Shown here: positions 36,201-49,857 of the stretch, one piece after another
Layout: each line of letters opens with the position of its first letter
Position numbering within the stretch: position 1 is the first letter of the stretch
Origin: Larimichthys crocea
Taxonomy: Eukaryota; Chordata; Actinopteri; Sciaenidae
Assembly (NCBI RefSeq): GCF_000972845.2
Contig: NC_040013.1
Span: 186,001-250,000, forward strand
Direction of reading: 5' to 3'
Length of the DNA: 64,000 nucleotides
Made by a program: the position numbers and the translations under genes
Notes under the pieces: generated by a model
Told to the model about the DNA's origin: nothing
The model's database searches: none
What the model saw: only the letters and a program-made list of their open reading frames with translations

Positions 36201-39200
36201 AGCTACTTCCACAGTCACGACTCATAATTATCATTACCACTAGAGGTCACTTGTCAGACAAAAGCAAACACAGGTCGCACTACAGGTCTGAACACACAAC
36301 TGACCATTAAAAACCCCCAAAAGTGCTCCACCAGCCCCCCTACAGATTGAACGCAATGCTCCTAACTGTCTATTGTGTTCTGCACCACAATTCACCAGTT
36401 TGTATTCACTTTCACTCAGAGTAAGACTCCGCCCACTAAATCATACTCCATCTTCTTGTTTTTTTGTGTTTATTTTTTTTGTCGTCGCACATAAAGCAGC
36501 TAAAATGATTGACCTATCAGCCATATTAAAAGCGACAATAGCTTTACCTAAAAAAACGAGCCACCTCATTTATTTCAATGAGACTACTTTGTTGGCACAG
36601 CGGGGAAGCCGTCTCAGAGTGCTCCAGTAAAAAAAGGTAATACTTTATTTGGATAGTCTGCCTACAGATAGTTTATAGAGTATTTATAATATTTCAGCAG
36701 CTTGTTAGTTGAGATTTAGCGACAGTTTTCTGATATTACACTGATGTGGTTCAGGTTTGGTTCGGTTTCTAAACAAAAAAACATCTTGGTTATGTCCATC
36801 AACTGTCATATATACTGTGTAGATAGTCTACAGACAGAAGTGAAAAAGTACTATTTAAAATATTTGTGTGTTGCCAAAAAGACTAGACCATCTAAGTGTT
36901 GATCTTAGCTCAATATTTGTCATAGCGTAAAGCAACATCAGGCCAGTGCGCTGTTGGCTGATCATATTTACTCCCCTGCAACCAACAAGCAGAAAATACA
37001 TTGGTAAAATACCGTGACAGTTTAAAAATATCAATAACATATAGTATATAACTATAGTAATTACTAAAGTATTTATATATTGCTATAGCCACAGTGGCTA
37101 ACATGAATTTCAAATGGCAAACGGCAACTGGCATGAGTCTTAACCCTGAGTTAGTACACCAATACGTTTGTTCTTAGAAGTGATGAGGAATGACTTGCTT
37201 CCATTTTCCCGATAGGCAGCACTGATTAAGGACAGACAGTCCTCCTCATCACAGTATGAGGTTTTGTTAGTAAAATATATATGACAGACGTGAGACATGT
37301 CAGATGTCTAGAGATGTCAAAAACTCTGTCGTGGCCTGCAGTTCATCAAGACAGAACCACATGTAAATCTGATCTTACCTGTATGTTGCTCATTCATTTT
37401 CTCATTACTTATGATTTTTTGTAACAGCAATAACTCAAATGTTACATTGTTATCTGTGTCATGACGCCGGCTTTCTCCAGCAAATGAGGAAGGCACTGAA
37501 TGACAAGTCCTTCCTTTGAGGCAGCCATTGTTCTCCATTCGTTTCACACCTTACTGAGACTGGAGTTAAATGAAGTCAACAATATAGGCCACAGAATAAG
37601 AACTGCTTCAGTATTAATCATTTGAACTGATAATTGGCTAAATGTGGAAAATATCATTACGGTACACTGAGGGAAGGTTTAGGATTTGATCAGAGTTTGT
37701 TGATGATGTTAAATGATAAAATTCACACAGTGTGAGTTTCCTGTCAAATCAGGCTCATCGTCACATTTAAATTGTGACAAGTTGTCATGTTAGCTGAGTT
37801 TGTTGATCCTCTACAAAGTGACTAAGGGAAATGCAGAGGCAGACTCTTTGCCTACAGCAGTGCCTCTCTTCTGTTGTATGGATGGGGATCTGGGCAGGGG
37901 AAGCTAAGAACCAGGACAAAGAGTCCTGATAACATACCCTACAGGTTTGTCTGGCTCTGGGACTGTATTCAGAGCCGATGGAGAGATGGAACAAAAGCAG
38001 CACTGTACCTTGGGCAGGCTGAAGGAAACAATTGCGGGCCTTTGGATGAGACCACATTGAATTGAGATGGGAAAAGAGCAAGGGAACTAACCCTCCCAGA
38101 AATCTGGCGCCTGACTCCCAGTTGACCACCAGGTTAGTAGTGGAGAGTCTGAGGCAGTGTCCAGCAAGGTGCTGAATGCAAGTGACAATTCTTGAATCAG
38201 TTTTTTTTACCTCGATATGCCAATAAAATCATTTGATTAATGTTCAGACTGGGAAGCACAAGGTGCAACTGTGTAATCAGCCAATTCTTATCTTATATAA
38301 TTATTTAAAGAAAATATAATAAAATATGTAACACTCCCTGCACCATTTCACTTGAAGTTTATGTGAGCATGTGAGCAGCAGTGAACAGAGGATGACCGCT
38401 CCATCAGACCACCTTTTGCAAATGTTGTGTTGTGTGTATCACACGTGCAAGTTGACTAATTTTATGACGTCTCGCTAGACTCACTTCACATCAACATTTG
38501 AAAGATTTGGCTGACACAAACAACGAACTGACTGCTCAGCAGTACTGGGGCTCTGGAAATGTAAAAAGTCTGCCCTGTTCACGTGGTAACTGTGAAGTCA
38601 AACTGCCAGAAGACAGTGAAGGATTATAAGACAGCCCCTGGGCGCAGAGACAACAGCACTCGATGGCTGATTCATTGTCTTAGTTTGACTTTTTTTTTGA
38701 GGAAAGTTTTGCTGACTCACTATGACTCAACACTACTGCTACATTTGAACTGCATAGTCAATTATTGCTGAATATAAAAAAAACAAGTAAGAAAGAAACA
38801 ATATTGTTGGATAACATAATAGTAACCAGCCCCACGTCACACTGCAGAGGATCAGAGAGCAGCGGTGATCGAGTGAGCTAGAGTAGAGAGGGAAAGTGGA
38901 AGAAGGAGTGATGGTAGCAAGAAAACCAGCGATGTTAGATTATTTTAGTGGTTTCAAACTCAACCCTGAACTAATCTTCACAAAGCTTCATTCAGTGTGA
39001 AAAGCTTCCTGATCAACACTGACACTCACAGATATTATCCTATATAAAAATACTAACACATTACACAAAATATAGGATCTGGATCAGCCCTATAGCTCCT
39101 TCATCCTGCAGTGCAAAGTAACAATTACGAAAGAGTGAACATGGAGGAAGACTCCCAGGAGTCCAGCTCGGATGCTCCCAAGGGACAAGAGCTTCTGCTG

Positions 39201-39779
39201 AAAGCCCATACTTGAGTTTTTAGTGCACCATCAGTGAAGCCAAAGAGCTCGTGTCCATCTTTCACAGCACTAACATGGCCGAGTTTTCATATCAGCGGCT
39301 GAAAAAAGAAGCTAAAAATAAAATGTAACTAACTGTCTGTACTGATTATGCTGATTAGTATTCTTTTGCATTTTTGGCATTCAACGTTTTAACGATAAGA
39401 CACAAAATTATGACATTAATGTTGGTAATAACTACACGTCTTGTTTTCATTTTGTAATATTTACAGAACTCTACTGATAATAAAGCACCGTGCTGACATA
39501 AAGGTTTGTAAAATAACTCAACTTGATTCTCGATCTGACAAAAGCACACACATTTATGAGTGGAGTATTTTGTTGAATGCTAACATTTTGCAAAATACAG
39601 TTTGCTCCTTCATGTTCTCATGTCACTCTCACAAAGAAGCAAATGAGCATATTTCCAAAAATGTTCATTTAATTTATATATTTACGTACACCTGAAAATA
39701 GCAATTTTAGCTTAGCCACTGGGCTAGAAGATATGTCAGGATGACTGAAATTATTTGCATGGCAACTTTCTACCATCTA

Positions 39780-39784
<5 letters not shown>
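33281..39784. other. Downstream flank, no gene seen
   Basis: 34860-35830 carries several long minus-strand ORFs (up to 159 codons), but they look like no family and are not joined by splice signals I can recognise. 36635-36760 (ggtaatactttatttggata) resembles the edge of an interspersed repeat. The rest is featureless to me. Confidence 0.5.
33823..33853. repeat. (TTTA)n microsatellite
   Basis: About seven TTTA units downstream of isl1. Confidence 0.95.

Positions 39785-39822
<38 letters not shown>
39785..39822. repeat. (GT)n microsatellite
   Basis: About 19 GT units. Confidence 0.97.
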
Positions 39823-39825
<3 letters not shown>

Positions 39826-40967
39826 AGTAAATTAGAGGTCAAATTGAATGCAGGTGCCAAATGTCATGCCAACTCAGACAGACTGACTCACACAGTCGCT
39901 GTCAACCCAGCGACTGTACTTCCAAATGCCACAAAAGAGTGGAGTGCATTATGAGCACATGAACAGCTGAACAATGAGCGCCTGCCCTCACCTGACATCC
40001 AAACAATTATCGGCAACAAATTAGGTAAGCACTGTCAGATTTAGTTACAACTGTATACAATCCTGCTTTAGAATTCCATCCAGCGTCATGATTAGTTTCC
40101 TATGTGGCTGAGGGGCAGTCGTCTAAATGAACTTAATTCATCACACTTAAAAAAAAGAGTTTGATACTGTTTATTGTTCCTGTGTTGATTTTTTCTTTGT
40201 TAAATACTACACTACACGTTACTTCTATAAACACTCAAAGAGCATTGATGCCTCACATGGAACATTTTTTACAGCGGAGAAATTGAACCCAGGAGGGAAC
40301 TGCAGCTTTATTGACATTCTGTGTTTTCTGATTATGACTGTCTGCATTAGACTAACTCAGATCCATATGTTCAGAATGCAGCATTCCCTTCACTCTAATG
40401 TTTTTATTAAAGTTTTATCCAGAGGTCTACGTGCTTAGGCTGCTAATAATATAGCAATTCAGTCATATTTACCAGCAGTAACCAGAAGCTTTTCATCTGA
40501 ACGCATCTGCAGGGTATTAGAGAGTCTGTTCACATAGATAGCATCTCAGAAACCAAGGCAACACAAATCCAACGCTGCCTGCCAGTGGCCCCAAAAACAT
40601 ATGACTGGGCTGTAATGACACTACTTTTTGGATTTGGCATATAGAATAATAATTATTGACAAGTATCATAGAGTGTTTGGGCATGTCACACTATGGAAAA
40701 TACACATAGATACTATAGTATTTAATATTGTATGTGTACCCACAGCCTGACATGTTTCTTTCTCTGTGCAATAGACATCCATTGTTCTCCAGAAACTGTT
40801 GTATGTATTCAAAAACCACGTGCATACATAAACAGGTATTTGTAAAAGCTCCTCTAACATACTTAAAACTGGTTACTGATACACTAAGAAGTAATAAAGG
40901 GAGCGCCAGCAACATTTCCTCCTGTTTGAGAAGCATTTGTTAAGACCTACAGTGACCAGCTGCATAC

Positions 40968-41044
<77 letters not shown>

Positions 41045-44000
41045 ATTTATTTATTTATTTATTGTACCAGGTACCAGGCTGCAAACATGTTTATTTCTGC
41101 TGTGAAGTTAGACATTTGAACATGGGGACTTATGGAGACTGACTCACTCCTGGAGCCAGCCTCAAGTGGCTGTTTGAGGAACTGCAGTTTTTGGCACTTT
41201 TGCATTTCACACTTCACTTTGGTTCACTTCACAGAAATGACTGAGCCTTTAGAACAATAAAGCCAATGTAACTATTATTTATGTATTTATTTATTATTTT
41301 GTTTTGTTACATTACAGAGTTACCGACTGAGTGTGGAAAAGATTACTGGGAGAACTGAAAAAGGAGAGTGGTTGTTTTATTTAAAGACTTTTAAAATAAT
41401 AAAATAGATATAAAAATCTCTGGAAATGTTATAAATGCTTATTGGTATTTTTCTGTATTGATATATTTCTGCTGTATGACCCTGCAGAGCACGACATTAA
41501 CAAGACCAGACTAATGAGTGAGAACACCGCTCACACATAGGCTTTGATAAACACACACAGTACACAACACACATCTGTTCTCACAGAGAAGAAATATACA
41601 GGTTATGAAAAGCTATGGAAACATCTAATTCTATTTTAACCCGGTTGGCTGATGTCCAGAGCAGATAGCTCATATTAAAAATTAAACAGAGGTACACCTT
41701 AATCATTATCTTAGGGAGCCAGTGGGCCGGGACTGCCATGCATTAATGCTTTCTGACTCAGTAGCTATTTCCATTATTCCATGTAGCCGTGCAGTTATGG
41801 ACAGCGTGGGACCCACTGAATGTGTGAGTTTGTATTTGAATGTGTGTCGCAGACTCTCTGTCTCTCACACTCACACACAAACACAGACACACACACACCG
41901 TCGCCTCCTAACTTCACACACTATCCTCTGAAATCCTCAGTGTGATCTTATTTCAGATCCAGATATGATTAAGGGCAGTCAGTGTTACATGGCAGAAGCT
42001 ACACTGACAGACAATCATCAACATTAATCAATTAATGATTTTCTTTAACAGCAGCCACTGGCTGTCTTCTAATCTTACCGCCTATTTACACAGGACAAAA
42101 TTAATATACAATGCCAATGCATATTTAATGACCCACTTCCTTTTACAGCGGAGACTTTTGGAGGTGCCCCAGTTTAACATTTGCTCAACACAGGCACTGC
42201 AGGACTGGTTAGGGGGGCTTGTGGCAAGAAGGTCAGCAGGTGTGTACCACCTGTTCAAATTTCTTTGAGGTTCACCTGAGCAGCATCAGGATCTACTATC
42301 ATGTCCTTCTAACATGTTAGACTTATTTTCTACAGCACTGCAAGTCTGAGAATAACCCCTGATGCCCGTTTTGTCCAAAGTGTCCGTGATCACCTGACAC
42401 AGACACAGCAGTCTGACTGTTGGCCATGGCTCATCTCTTTCTCTGACTATAGCTGTGTGCTCTTCATTCACTTCTTAAATAAGAATAATTGAACACATTC
42501 AGATAGACTGCATTGTTTGATACTGCAGATCGCATCCCTAATATATGTCCTGTAACCATACCAACCGATGTGTTTCTAAATGCTGGAAGGCAGAGACGTG
42601 CTATAAACACTCAATAAAACTAGAGAGAGAGTGGAAAACTATCTGGAATTCATGGGGGAAAAATGAGAAAGCCATGAACTAAATCTAGACTGACCGTTGA
42701 TACTAATGAACCCAACAGCAGACTGTAGCTGTGTCACTCCTACAGGATACCTCACTCCAATTTGAAGCCGATTTTGAGTCAGTGGTGTGCCCACACTGAA
42801 AATATGAAAAAAAAGAAAAAAAAGTGCACTCCAAAAAAGTCAGTGTGCATCGCCACACACACCGCAATGCACAAAAGAAATGTGGGAGCAGCAGCTGTTG
42901 GCAGACATATTTCAGTTAAATATGTTGTATACTAAAGACAAAAACAGTTGACTGTCACAGTAAGTAGAAGTGCATACTGCATTCAGTCAGCATGTTGCAT
43001 GGAACTGGGACTCCATCCAAAAACAAATTTACTTCATGTAAAAAGATCATATTAAACTCATCACAGCCGGAGAACAACGTATAAAACTATTACTACAATG
43101 CATTGTTAAACCTCATCACATACAGACTATCATTTTTTCTGACTTGTTTTTCTGTTATTACTGTTATATAGGATACTATTTTTCCATTCATGTGAGTAGT
43201 GTAAGTGGTGTAAAATGTAGTCTGTGCAAACTCATGTTATCAATCTTTTTTCATACATTGAAATGTATTTATGTTGATTCATATCATGGAGCTAATGTGA
43301 ATTTGAGTCAGCTACCGAAAAAGATTTAGTCTTGGTCAGAATGCGTTTAAGAAGGAGGATCATGATCATGGGATCATTGCATTGGGTAAAAATTTGGCAA
43401 AAAAATGTATTCTTATAATTCTTTTTTTTTTACAGGTCTTAAATCAATCTCCATCTTGTGCTCCTATTAGCTAACTCAATTTTTAAAAATAACTCCACAG
43501 AACAGGTGAATGTGCTGTTCTCAGCAATCAGCATCATTTTGACAATCAGACGACATTATTTTTCTCCCTCCGCAGTCGGCCTGCAGAGTGCGGAGTGTCA
43601 GTGTGGCTAACAGTGGCTCTCCCTCTGCGTCTGAGGCAGCAACAGGCAGCTCGAGCTGTGTTGTCGGCGCTGGTGGCAAAATAACAATGTGACTTTTTGC
43701 TTGGTGGAGGCTAAATCTCCACCATCTGATTCAGCAGAAGGAGCATCAGCACACCACTCTCCTCATATGAATGTGCAAAACAAGGCAGAGTGGCAGTGCT
43801 ACAAAACAAATCAGGTATGGCTTTAAAGCACTTCAAGTGATGTGCTGTCTACTAACCTTCATCCTCTGCTACTATCACAGCCTCTCTCTGGGTGAAAACG
43901 ATAATGCACTTGGCTTTAAAGCACTCAGACGGGCACAACACCTGAGAGTTTTGACCTTCCTTGTTTTGATAGGCTGGATTTGCGTGCTCAGGGTCACCAC

Positions 44001-44968
44001 TGAAATTGGCACAACATTGGAAACCAAAACAAGCTTGACTGGAATATCATTGAAAAGGCTCTTACCTGGTATGCATATCACACCAGGAAATTGATTCTGG
44101 CCCCCATCATTTTAAGTGACAGGGACGGTGGTTCATTTCAGGAAATTGTCCCCCCCCCCACCCCCACACACACAACTTAGCTATTGTTCACAAAGACTTT
44201 AAAAAAAACACAGCAGTGAGAGTTAACATCACGAGGAGACTGTTTGATTAGCTTACAGTGTCATTTGTAAAACACTAAAACAGCTCCTCACTGTAGCTTT
44301 GAACAAACATTACTCAAACAGGAGTGAGAATCTGTAGGGGATTACTTTCAGCAGTGCTTTAATCCACAGATCAGAAACAGTCAAAGGTCCTGCATTCAAA
44401 ATTTTATTGAAGTAAAAGTACAAAAGTATCAAAACATACTTTTTAATATAGATTAAATTATTGCATTATAATTATATGTACTTTTTAGCTGGTAAAGTTG
44501 GGGCTTATTATTATTGTATAGACGCTGCAGAGTAGCTTGTGATCAATAAAGTCTTCATCATAATAATGTATCATCATTTATTTACTGATTGTATTTTGTA
44601 TTACCAGTCTGCAAAGTAACATGTAACTAAACTGATCACATACACACATCACACACGTAGTTGAGTAAAAAGTATATAATTGTTTTATTGCACTCTGCAT
44701 TGCAGTGGATTACAAGTAACACATAACAGAATGGAAATACTCAAGGAAAATACACATGCCTCAAAACTGTACTTTAGTGCAGTACTTCAGGAAATGCACT
44801 AATGCTCCACCACTATTCTTTATTATGTTAATAACAACAGTGGAGTTCTATAGCACAGAGGGTTCACATATATCAGGCTGTGATACATGCAATGCTAGTT
44901 AGCAGATCTGTTGATAAAAATATCACTGAACAGTCCTTCTATTCTTTAGAGCTCTGTAGGATTAAACA

Positions 44969-44969
<1 letters not shown>
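39823..44969. other. Downstream flank, no gene seen
   Basis: Contains a 9-bp-arm inverted repeat, acagtcgct/agcgactgt (39892-39900 and 39909-39917), and simple repeats listed separately. No coding signal. Confidence 0.55.
40965..41064. repeat. (TA)n(TG)n(TTTA)n compound microsatellite
   Basis: Three simple repeats in series: TA to 41000, about 20 TG units to 41041, then TTTA units. Confidence 0.97.
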
Positions 44970-45012
<43 letters not shown>

Positions 45013-45028
45013 CATACGCACACACACA
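44970..45028. repeat. (CA)n microsatellite
   Basis: About 20 CA units, then an interrupted tail. Confidence 0.97.
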
Positions 45029-47329
45029 TCTATTTCATAAAATGTAAATATGTCCGTGCAACATTTTATACATGTTTCTCACAATTATAATTACAATAAT
45101 GTATTAGTGAAGAGCTGAAATTAATGTCTCTCTTCTCAGCACAAAGCCTCAGTACGCTGGATGAAAAAACTGGACTGAACAAAGATGCACCTACATTTTA
45201 TTCAAATAATATAATGCTCCATCATAAATGTGGTTCTACATTTGTAGACCCTGTGTGCATTTGCCGAAAATCTGAACAACTATTGAAGAAGATCCTACAT
45301 GGTCAGAAAAACTGAAGTGTGACATCAATGACAGAATTATGACAAGTAAAGACTTTTGACAGAGCTTTTAGAAAAGAAGCACTTTACATTATATTCCACA
45401 CTATGAGGAATGGCGCTCAATGGAGGACCTCATTGGATGATTGTAGGGATGAGGCCAAGGCTCTTGGAGAGCCACTTCCCTCCAGCTCTTGAGTTGGATG
45501 CAAGCTTCTGCTCTTGAATGATGAATGGGCTCCTCAACTAGCGGATCTGTAATGAGCCATTCGCAGCCATGACAACTGGAGTCTGCAAAGGTCAGAGGTG
45601 TAAAAGAGAGAGGAGAGCTGCACCATGCACATATACAGTATATATATGTCAGACAGCAAGAAAAGCGCCTTTTTCTGAAATCTTCCATGCAGCATGTTTC
45701 TTTTTCCCTCTGGTTTGAAGGAAAGATGACAACAAACAAGGCTTGCATTTTTCTCTCGGTTATGGGCCTGCCCCCTTGTGACGGCAACTGCAGGGCGGTG
45801 GGTGGTTGCCTGTTTGTCAAAGGCCCACTAGCCTTGTCCATTTTGACATTCACATGGGAGCAGTAATGATCCTAAAAGCTGCAATTAAGCTGACTGTTGC
45901 GTTCCGGGGAAGCGCCTGGTGCCGGCACTGTACTGCACCTATTATTCTCAGTGGGAATACTCCCTAAAGAACAGCCTTTTCTCTCCTCCTTTGCTCTTTT
46001 CACCAGCTCACATAACTTTTTTTTCTCTTTCAAAATGAATGTATGATAGCACATTCCATTTTTCTCTCCCAAGGGCAGATATGATGAATTTTAATTTGAC
46101 CATCAAAAATCAGAAGTACGTTTTCAATCAGCTGTATCAAACATTTAAAAAGGAGCCTCATTGTTATACAGAAGTTGAATTAACCTCTGTAAGGAAAATG
46201 TTCCACTGTTCAATGTTAAATACACGTTTTCACATTGATTCAATTCAATGAAGCCACAATTAAAAATACCAGTTTAGTTTAGGATAGGAGATTCTAAGGA
46301 GGTTGACTTTTGTACTACGTAATGTAATGTGTCTTGAGTTGGTGTGGGAGCGCAATATATAGTAAAAAAAAACCCCAAAAAACAAAAAAAAAACACAAAT
46401 CTAAAATAGAATTGCTTCATTTTTTTTATATTTAAGTATTTTATAAATGATTAAATGAAAATTAAAATAATTTGTGGAATCTTTTCTGTGAATTACATAT
46501 CTGAATGTCTAAAGGCTACAAGCCCCTTCTCCCCACACTGCCAGATGATTTAAAATAAATTAATAAATGCCTGAACCTTGGTCAGATTATAATCTTGTTT
46601 AACAGACACTCCCCCCTTTTTAACTCAGGCAAAGCTTTTCATTCAAACACTGAAATGTGCAGCCATTTGATAAAATGAAAATGTGAAAATTCACCACAAT
46701 TATGCACTGATACTCATATCCAGCCCTAATTCTATTCATTTATTATTTGTTAGTCTAAACGTCTAAATATCAGAGAATGCACCAATAGCAGTCGTGACAG
46801 GAGTGTAGCACAGCACTGCTGCCTGCAGTAAGAATCAAGACACTGATCAATACATCAGACATACCAGGTCACTTTTGGCTCAAGCCTACATCACATGCTT
46901 GTTAAAGGCCTGATTACTGATTGATTCTGCTGTTTAGCCGTGTTTGACCACTAAATATCTATGAACTGTAACTGAATCAAATATAAGTCTCATAACTGCT
47001 TGTGCAACACCATAATCAAGTGACACACAGTTTATTTTCAAATGTCTGCAATAACCCTCCAGACATAGTCATATGTCAATACCATTTAGAAAAATGTATT
47101 ATCAGGAGCTAAACAGGGAAAACTGAAGCTTATTGATTGGTTATTGGCTAAGTTGATAGCTATAGTATAGTACAACAGTAATCATGCATGGCAGCCTGGG
47201 AATAGTAGAAGCACAGCGTGCAAAAGGTCTCCACTGGGGAAAAAGCAGGAAAACGAGATGTACAGTAAAACAGCAGGTGGGCAAATCTATCAAAGCCCCT
47301 TGGCAAACACAGACAAAAAGGGGAAAAAA
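45029..47329. other. Downstream flank, no gene seen
   Basis: 45840-45960 (ctgcaattaagctgactg and following) is complex and could be regulatory. The 150-codon minus ORF at 45401-45853 resembles nothing known. Confidence 0.5.
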
Positions 47330-47990
47330 TCATTTTAATTAGCTGAGTGAATGCGATTTGCTGAATGTGAGGGGAGCCAGGCTCTCTGCTCTGCACATTA
47401 AAATTGGTCTAATTTTCTTTGCTGAAAAAGTCCCATCTGAGCAGCCCTGGCCGCAGTCAATCATGTTAAAAGCTACGGGTGCTTAATTTGATTTACCAAT
47501 ATAAAATGCAAATGAGGTGATCAAGTGGAGTGGAAGCCAGGAGTAGGAGGCTCTTTTAAGCCATCAAGTTAAATGAGAACAGACAGTAGACTGGCAATGT
47601 AAAGAATGTTTTAGCATATTCGTTTGATTAGTGCTACAAAAATTTAATTAGTATGGATAATTGCTTGACAAATTGCTCCACATCAGAAAAGAGGCAGAAT
47701 ATATTTTTAATACACTATAACACCCCCAAAGTCTGTGTTCTCTCAACCCATATGTTACATTTCCATCCCAAACTGGGCCTTTCTAATATGTGAAAAGCCT
47801 AATTAAATAAATGGAAGATGGCACAACAGTCCCTTACAATAGTGAATGAGATAATGCCTGTAATTAGGCCTGCACAAGCCTGGCCATATGCCTCTGTACA
47901 GCACTTAGGCAGGACTAGGCTGCGGCTGCAAGAACAAATCAAATAACTGTGCAGGGAATGCTCCTGGGATTCAGCCTTCTTATTTTAAGC
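47330..47990. promoter_or_regulatory. Candidate isl1 enhancer island
   Basis: Complex AT-leaning sequence about 15 kb downstream of isl1. It has four TAATTA palindromes (47336, 47645, 47800, 47861) and an octamer ATGCAAAT (47506-47513). Such clusters are typical of neural enhancers bound by LIM-homeodomain and POU factors, and isl1 is known to be controlled by distant downstream enhancers. No repeats or coding signal. Confidence 0.4.
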
Positions 47991-48526
47991 TACCTAACCA
48001 GTTATGCATCATTTGTTTCACTATTACGAGCACACATTGGCCACATGTGCAACAGCTGAGAGGCATTTCTACGAGAAGGAAAACATACGTATAGTAATAT
48101 CCAAGTTAGTAATATGCCAGCCATACATGTTTAACAATGTGAACATGTTTGCAGAGTTATTTTATGCAGTAAATCAAAGCTATTTGGCTGCAACGTCAGA
48201 TTGAAGTATCTATCCACAGACTAAAATAATAGTCTGTTGCCTGGAGACCAGTCAAAAACGACAGCCCACATATTGCAGAGCCACACTGAGACTTATTACG
48301 TCTGACATTTTGTGTTATCATCCAGTGTCATTGTTTTCCTTCACCGTTTATCCGTCCAGAATTACAATCTGATTATTGTAAGAAAATATGACCATGTTAA
48401 TGAATTACAACATGTGAAAATGCCAGTGGCAATTCATATTTTATTCAGGTATTTTGTGTTTATGGAAGTATGAATGAGAGAAAACAGGGATAGTTTAAAC
48501 AATGACTTCTTCTTGTGTTGTTGAAA

Positions 48527-49204
48527 AAACTCAAGTTGTAATAAACCATATATATTTCTAAATATTAAAATCCTCACTGTTACATCAGTCTAAAATGCTT
48601 AGTAAAGGACTGTGGTCAGGTAACTGCATCATCTAAACAATTAGCTGGGACATCCAATTTTAAGAGCTACAACCTGCGACACATACATGCTAGGATGGAT
48701 GTGACACTCAAAACAAACTAATGATTTAAAGAAAAAAAATGGATTTATTAAATGTGAGTTTGATATTTGTGGCTCTGACTATCAGTTCTGTCAGCTGCAA
48801 TAACAATCTACTCACCAAATGAATAATCCTGGTAACATGGAGCAAGAAACACAGACATCAGACAGGCAGACAGGATGTAAACAAGTCAACAGTTTATCCA
48901 GATTATCAAAACCATTTTATTTGCTCATGAAGCTTAAAATGGACACACTTTAATTGTTGGTAATAATCCCCCATTGTACAACTCAAGTAAGTACAGTAGG
49001 TCAAACCTGAAGCAGGAAGTGGGACTGTCAAGCATGAAGTCTGTCTGATTGTCTGACTACTCAAGTTTATCAAACTGTCCAACCAACTTTTCACATTTTT
49101 GTTACAATCTAAGCAAATACTTTGGTGAGATCAATTTTCTCAAAGTTTTAAACTGAAAAGCAAAAAAAATAAATACATGAAACTCAAGTTGTAATAAACC
49201 ATAT
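48527..49204. repeat. 25-bp exact direct repeat flanking a 628-bp segment
   Basis: The same 25 bases (starting aaactcaagttgtaataaac) occur at 48527-48551 and 49180-49204. The enclosed segment ends in an A-rich stretch (caaaaaaaataaatac) just before the second copy. It could be an unusually long target-site duplication around an unrecognised retroposed segment, or a local duplication. Confidence 0.6.
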
Positions 49205-49279
49205 TTACTTCTAGTTTCCTTTGTTTAGATTTTGATATATCTTGTTTACACATTTTAATGTATGGCTTATGCTATTTCT

Positions 49280-49303
49280 GATGATGATGATGATGATGAT
49301 GAT
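49280..49303. repeat. (GAT)n microsatellite
   Basis: Eight ATG/GAT units. Confidence 0.95.
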
Positions 49304-49699
49304 CAACCATATATATCTACAGAAATTGGAAAGATACACCCTGCAGATGACGCATCATTAAGCAAAGGAGTGCAGTCATGGTTGGTCAGTTTCACTTTCA
49401 CTCCAGATGTGAAGGTTTGGTGGACTTGCTAGGGTGTTGTAGACAGCTTGGACTAAGAAGAAATCAAGAGATGTTAGACCAGATAATGGTGATGCAGGGA
49501 ACCCATTAAATCAATGCTCCTTGCTGGTTTGTATCTCGGCCATGTCTGCCTGCACTTCTACCTGAGTAAAACCTGTTGCTGTTCTTTCCCCTTCCCTAAA
49601 CATTGTAAACCCTGCTGAAGTACCCTTTACCTGCACACCCTTTTTCAATGGAAAAATCTTGGTGAAGCAGAACTACAAGCAGCTGCCACCACTACACAA

Positions 49700-49857
49700 T
49701 TGCCTAAGTGTGTTTTCAACATATATGTTTTTAATCACTCGAACCGAGGGTCTAAGGACAGAGGGTGTCACTCCCTGTACAGGCAAAATGTGTTTTGTGA
49801 ATTTGGGCTATATAAATAAAATTTGATTGGATTGGATTTGATTTGATTTGATATACC
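49700..49857 (+). repeat. Retroposon 3' tail ending in (ATTTG)-type repeats
   Basis: 'gggtctaaggacagagggtg' followed by 'tttgggctatataaataaaa' and a run of TTTGATTGGATT/TTTGATTTGA units. This is the 3' end shared by several fish SINE/LINE families, whose tails are short tandem units rather than poly(A). The start of the element is not visible. Confidence 0.6.

Noticed and set aside
36635..36760. Edge of a possible interspersed repeat (ggtaatactttatttgg)
   Set aside because: Vague resemblance from memory only; no partner end or duplication seen.
45401..45853. 150-codon minus-strand ORF
   Set aside because: Composition like translated non-coding DNA, and no family resemblance.
49280..49303. 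CRISPR-like or other ordered short repeats
   Set aside because: Simple (GAT)n. No spacer-repeat architecture exists anywhere in the window, and the genome is eukaryotic.
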